NCBI GenBank assembly: GCA_003217965.1
Contig: QHNB01000161.1
Location: 1 to 6,149, forward strand
Direction: 5' to 3'
Origin: Verrucomicrobiota bacterium
Lineage (GTDB): Bacteria > Verrucomicrobiota > Verrucomicrobiia > Chthoniobacterales > UBA10450
DNA length: 6,149 bases
Each line of letters starts with the position of its first letter. Positions within the stretch are counted from its first letter, which is position 1. Positions 5,229 to 6,149 of this stretch are shown piece after piece. The notes beneath the pieces are model-generated. The model was not told the origin of the DNA. It saw only the letters and a program-made list of their open reading frames with translations, and searched no databases. A program made the translations under genes and the position numbers.

Positions 5229-5984
5229 TTAAGACATGATCGTCCGACGAGACGGACGGGCGAGCCGCACGATCAAGACGAGTAGCAGAATCAGCGTAAA
5301 GACGCTGGAAAGGCGCAGCACATTCATGATGAGCGCACCGTATTTCCCAGTGATCGGATTGTAATGAAAACAAACCAACACCAGCTGCTTCACGAGTGAT
5401 CCTTCTTGCCGGTTGGCCGCAGCCGTAATTGCGTCTTGCAGTTCTCGCGCATCGAATCGCACGCCGAGTAAATACCGCGAAATCTTTCCGTCAGGTGTGA
5501 GCAGGATAAGCCCAGCTGGGTGTGCGAATTCCCCGGATAGCGAATCATAGGCAAAACGAAAACCGGTTTCGTTAGCCAGCTGAGCAATTGTATTTTTGTC
5601 GCCGACCAAGAAATGCCAGCCGTCCTCCGCTCCTGCGCGACCGTACTGTTTCAGATACTGAATTTTCTTTGCAGCAGCTGCTTCAGGCGCTTCGCTCGGA
5701 TCGATGCTAACGCTTACGATTTGGAAATCGCGACCAGCGCTTAGACGGAGCTCTTGCAGCGATGCGATCATCCCGTCGTTAATCAACGTGCAAAGCATCG
5801 GGCAGCGGTAATAACCAAGAACCAGGAGGATCGTTTGGCCGCCCGACTCACGAAACTTGAGATCGTGTGATAAGACTTGGCCAATGTGTTGATCGAAAGT
5901 AATTCGCTGCAGCTCGGCCGGCGTGAGTGCGATAGCTCGTGTTGATAGAAGTACAAGAGATAACAGGGTAAGGCTCGCCTTCAT
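5229..5984 (-). CDS. SCO1/SenC-type copper chaperone for the CuA site
   Basis: A 251-residue thioredoxin-fold protein expected to deliver copper to, or reduce the thiols of, the CuA site of CtaC. An N-terminal hydrophobic stretch (about 3-19) acts as signal peptide or anchor. The copper-binding set is C61 and C65 in CPMLC and H155 in EFAHPAGL. A second membrane helix lies at about 222-242 with a basic tail, so the domain would face the periplasm. Between them sits CFHYNPITGKYG (205-216), a block I recall from other SCO proteins of this clade. The stretch FRESGGQTILLVLGYY (44-59) looks about a dozen residues shorter than related proteins, which normally have a strand and turn (LxDYxGxKP-like) before this strand. 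The start overlaps the upstream stop by four bases and ctaC follows after 12 bp. Confidence 0.9.
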   Translation of the reverse strand: MKASLTLLSLVLLSTRAIALTPAELQRITFDQHIGQVLSHDLKFRESGGQTILLVLGYYRCPMLCTLINDGMIASLQELRLSAGRDFQIVSVSIDPSEAPEAAAAKKIQYLKQYGRAGAEDGWHFLVGDKNTIAQLANETGFRFAYDSLSGEFAHPAGLILLTPDGKISRYLLGVRFDARELQDAITAAANRQEGSLVKQLVLVCFHYNPITGKYGALIMNVLRLSSVFTLILLLVLIVRLARPSRRTIMS

Positions 5985-6149
5985 TGGTGTACGGGCGGCT
6001 GTTTTTCTGCCTGTTCTTCTTCTCGCGAGCGCGCTTGCATCATGCTAAGTGGCGTTTGGTTGGCGCCGACGTTTGGCAGACCGCGCTCCAAGATCAGCTG
6101 CATGGCGCGATCAATCGGAATCCGAACGATCTGTATGGGACGATCGATC
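5981..6149 (-). CDS. C-terminus of an upstream operon protein, possibly an alternative complex III subunit
   Basis: An open frame enters from the right edge and gives 55 C-terminal residues ending at a TGA that overlaps the SCO gene start (ATGA at 5981-5984). It reads DRPIQIVRIPIDRAMQLI, then a Gly/Asn/Pro-rich stretch, then a charged tail rich in Glu, Gln and Lys. The RIPIDRAM segment resembles, from memory, the C-terminal end of cytochrome c (ActE-like) proteins encoded before SCO and caa3 genes in alternative complex III operons. No heme motif is in the visible part, so the product is uncertain. That it is a real coding end in the same operon is well supported by frame, absence of stops and the 4-bp overlap. 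Confidence 0.6.
   Translation of the reverse strand, partial: IDRPIQIVRIPIDRAMQLILERGLPNVGANQTPLSMMQARSREEEQAEKQPPVHQ

Overview
The window looks like chromosomal DNA of a free-living aerobic bacterium of moderate GC content. Gene content and protein style (a clustered A2-type caa3 oxidase with a SCO-type copper chaperone, and small GIY-YIG and receiver proteins) suggest Verrucomicrobiota or possibly Acidobacteriota. This placement is inference from recalled family resemblance, not from a search.

Left part (1-873). A DUF72/YecE-type gene, cut by the window edge, lies on the minus strand just after a tRNA-Asn(GTT) gene. A 128-bp spacer (353-480) separates this from a divergent initiator tRNA-Met(CAT) gene on the plus strand. 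Two bases after the encoded CCA of that tRNA begins a small GIY-YIG nuclease gene. Just beyond its stop codon, the last 30 bases of the initiator tRNA (T arm, 3' acceptor strand, discriminator, CCA) plus one more base recur as an exact 31-bp direct repeat, 315 bp after the first copy. The nuclease gene is thus bracketed by an intact tRNA and a tRNA 3'-end copy, the arrangement expected of a very small tRNA-targeting element. This is the most unusual part of the window.

Middle part (929-1693). A 228-residue minus-strand protein has a C-terminal receiver domain with all phosphorylation residues. Its N-terminal half resembles a histidine-kinase dimerisation region that lacks the phospho-acceptor histidine. 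A 78-bp spacer (1616-1693), in which I see no clear terminator or promoter, separates it from the oxidase genes.

Right part (1694-6149). A compact minus-strand operon reads, in transcription order: the C-terminus of an unidentified protein (possibly an alternative complex III subunit), a SCO1/SenC copper chaperone, then ctaC (subunit II with fused cytochrome c), ctaD (subunit I), ctaE (subunit III) and ctaF (subunit IV). Three junctions overlap by 4 bp (ATGA) and the other two gaps are 3 and 12 bp. Together they make a caa3-type (A2-subfamily) proton-pumping oxygen reductase: the SCO protein delivers copper to the CuA site, the fused cytochrome c domain and CuA pass electrons to heme a, and oxygen is reduced at heme a3-CuB. 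No stretch longer than 300 bases lacks a gene.
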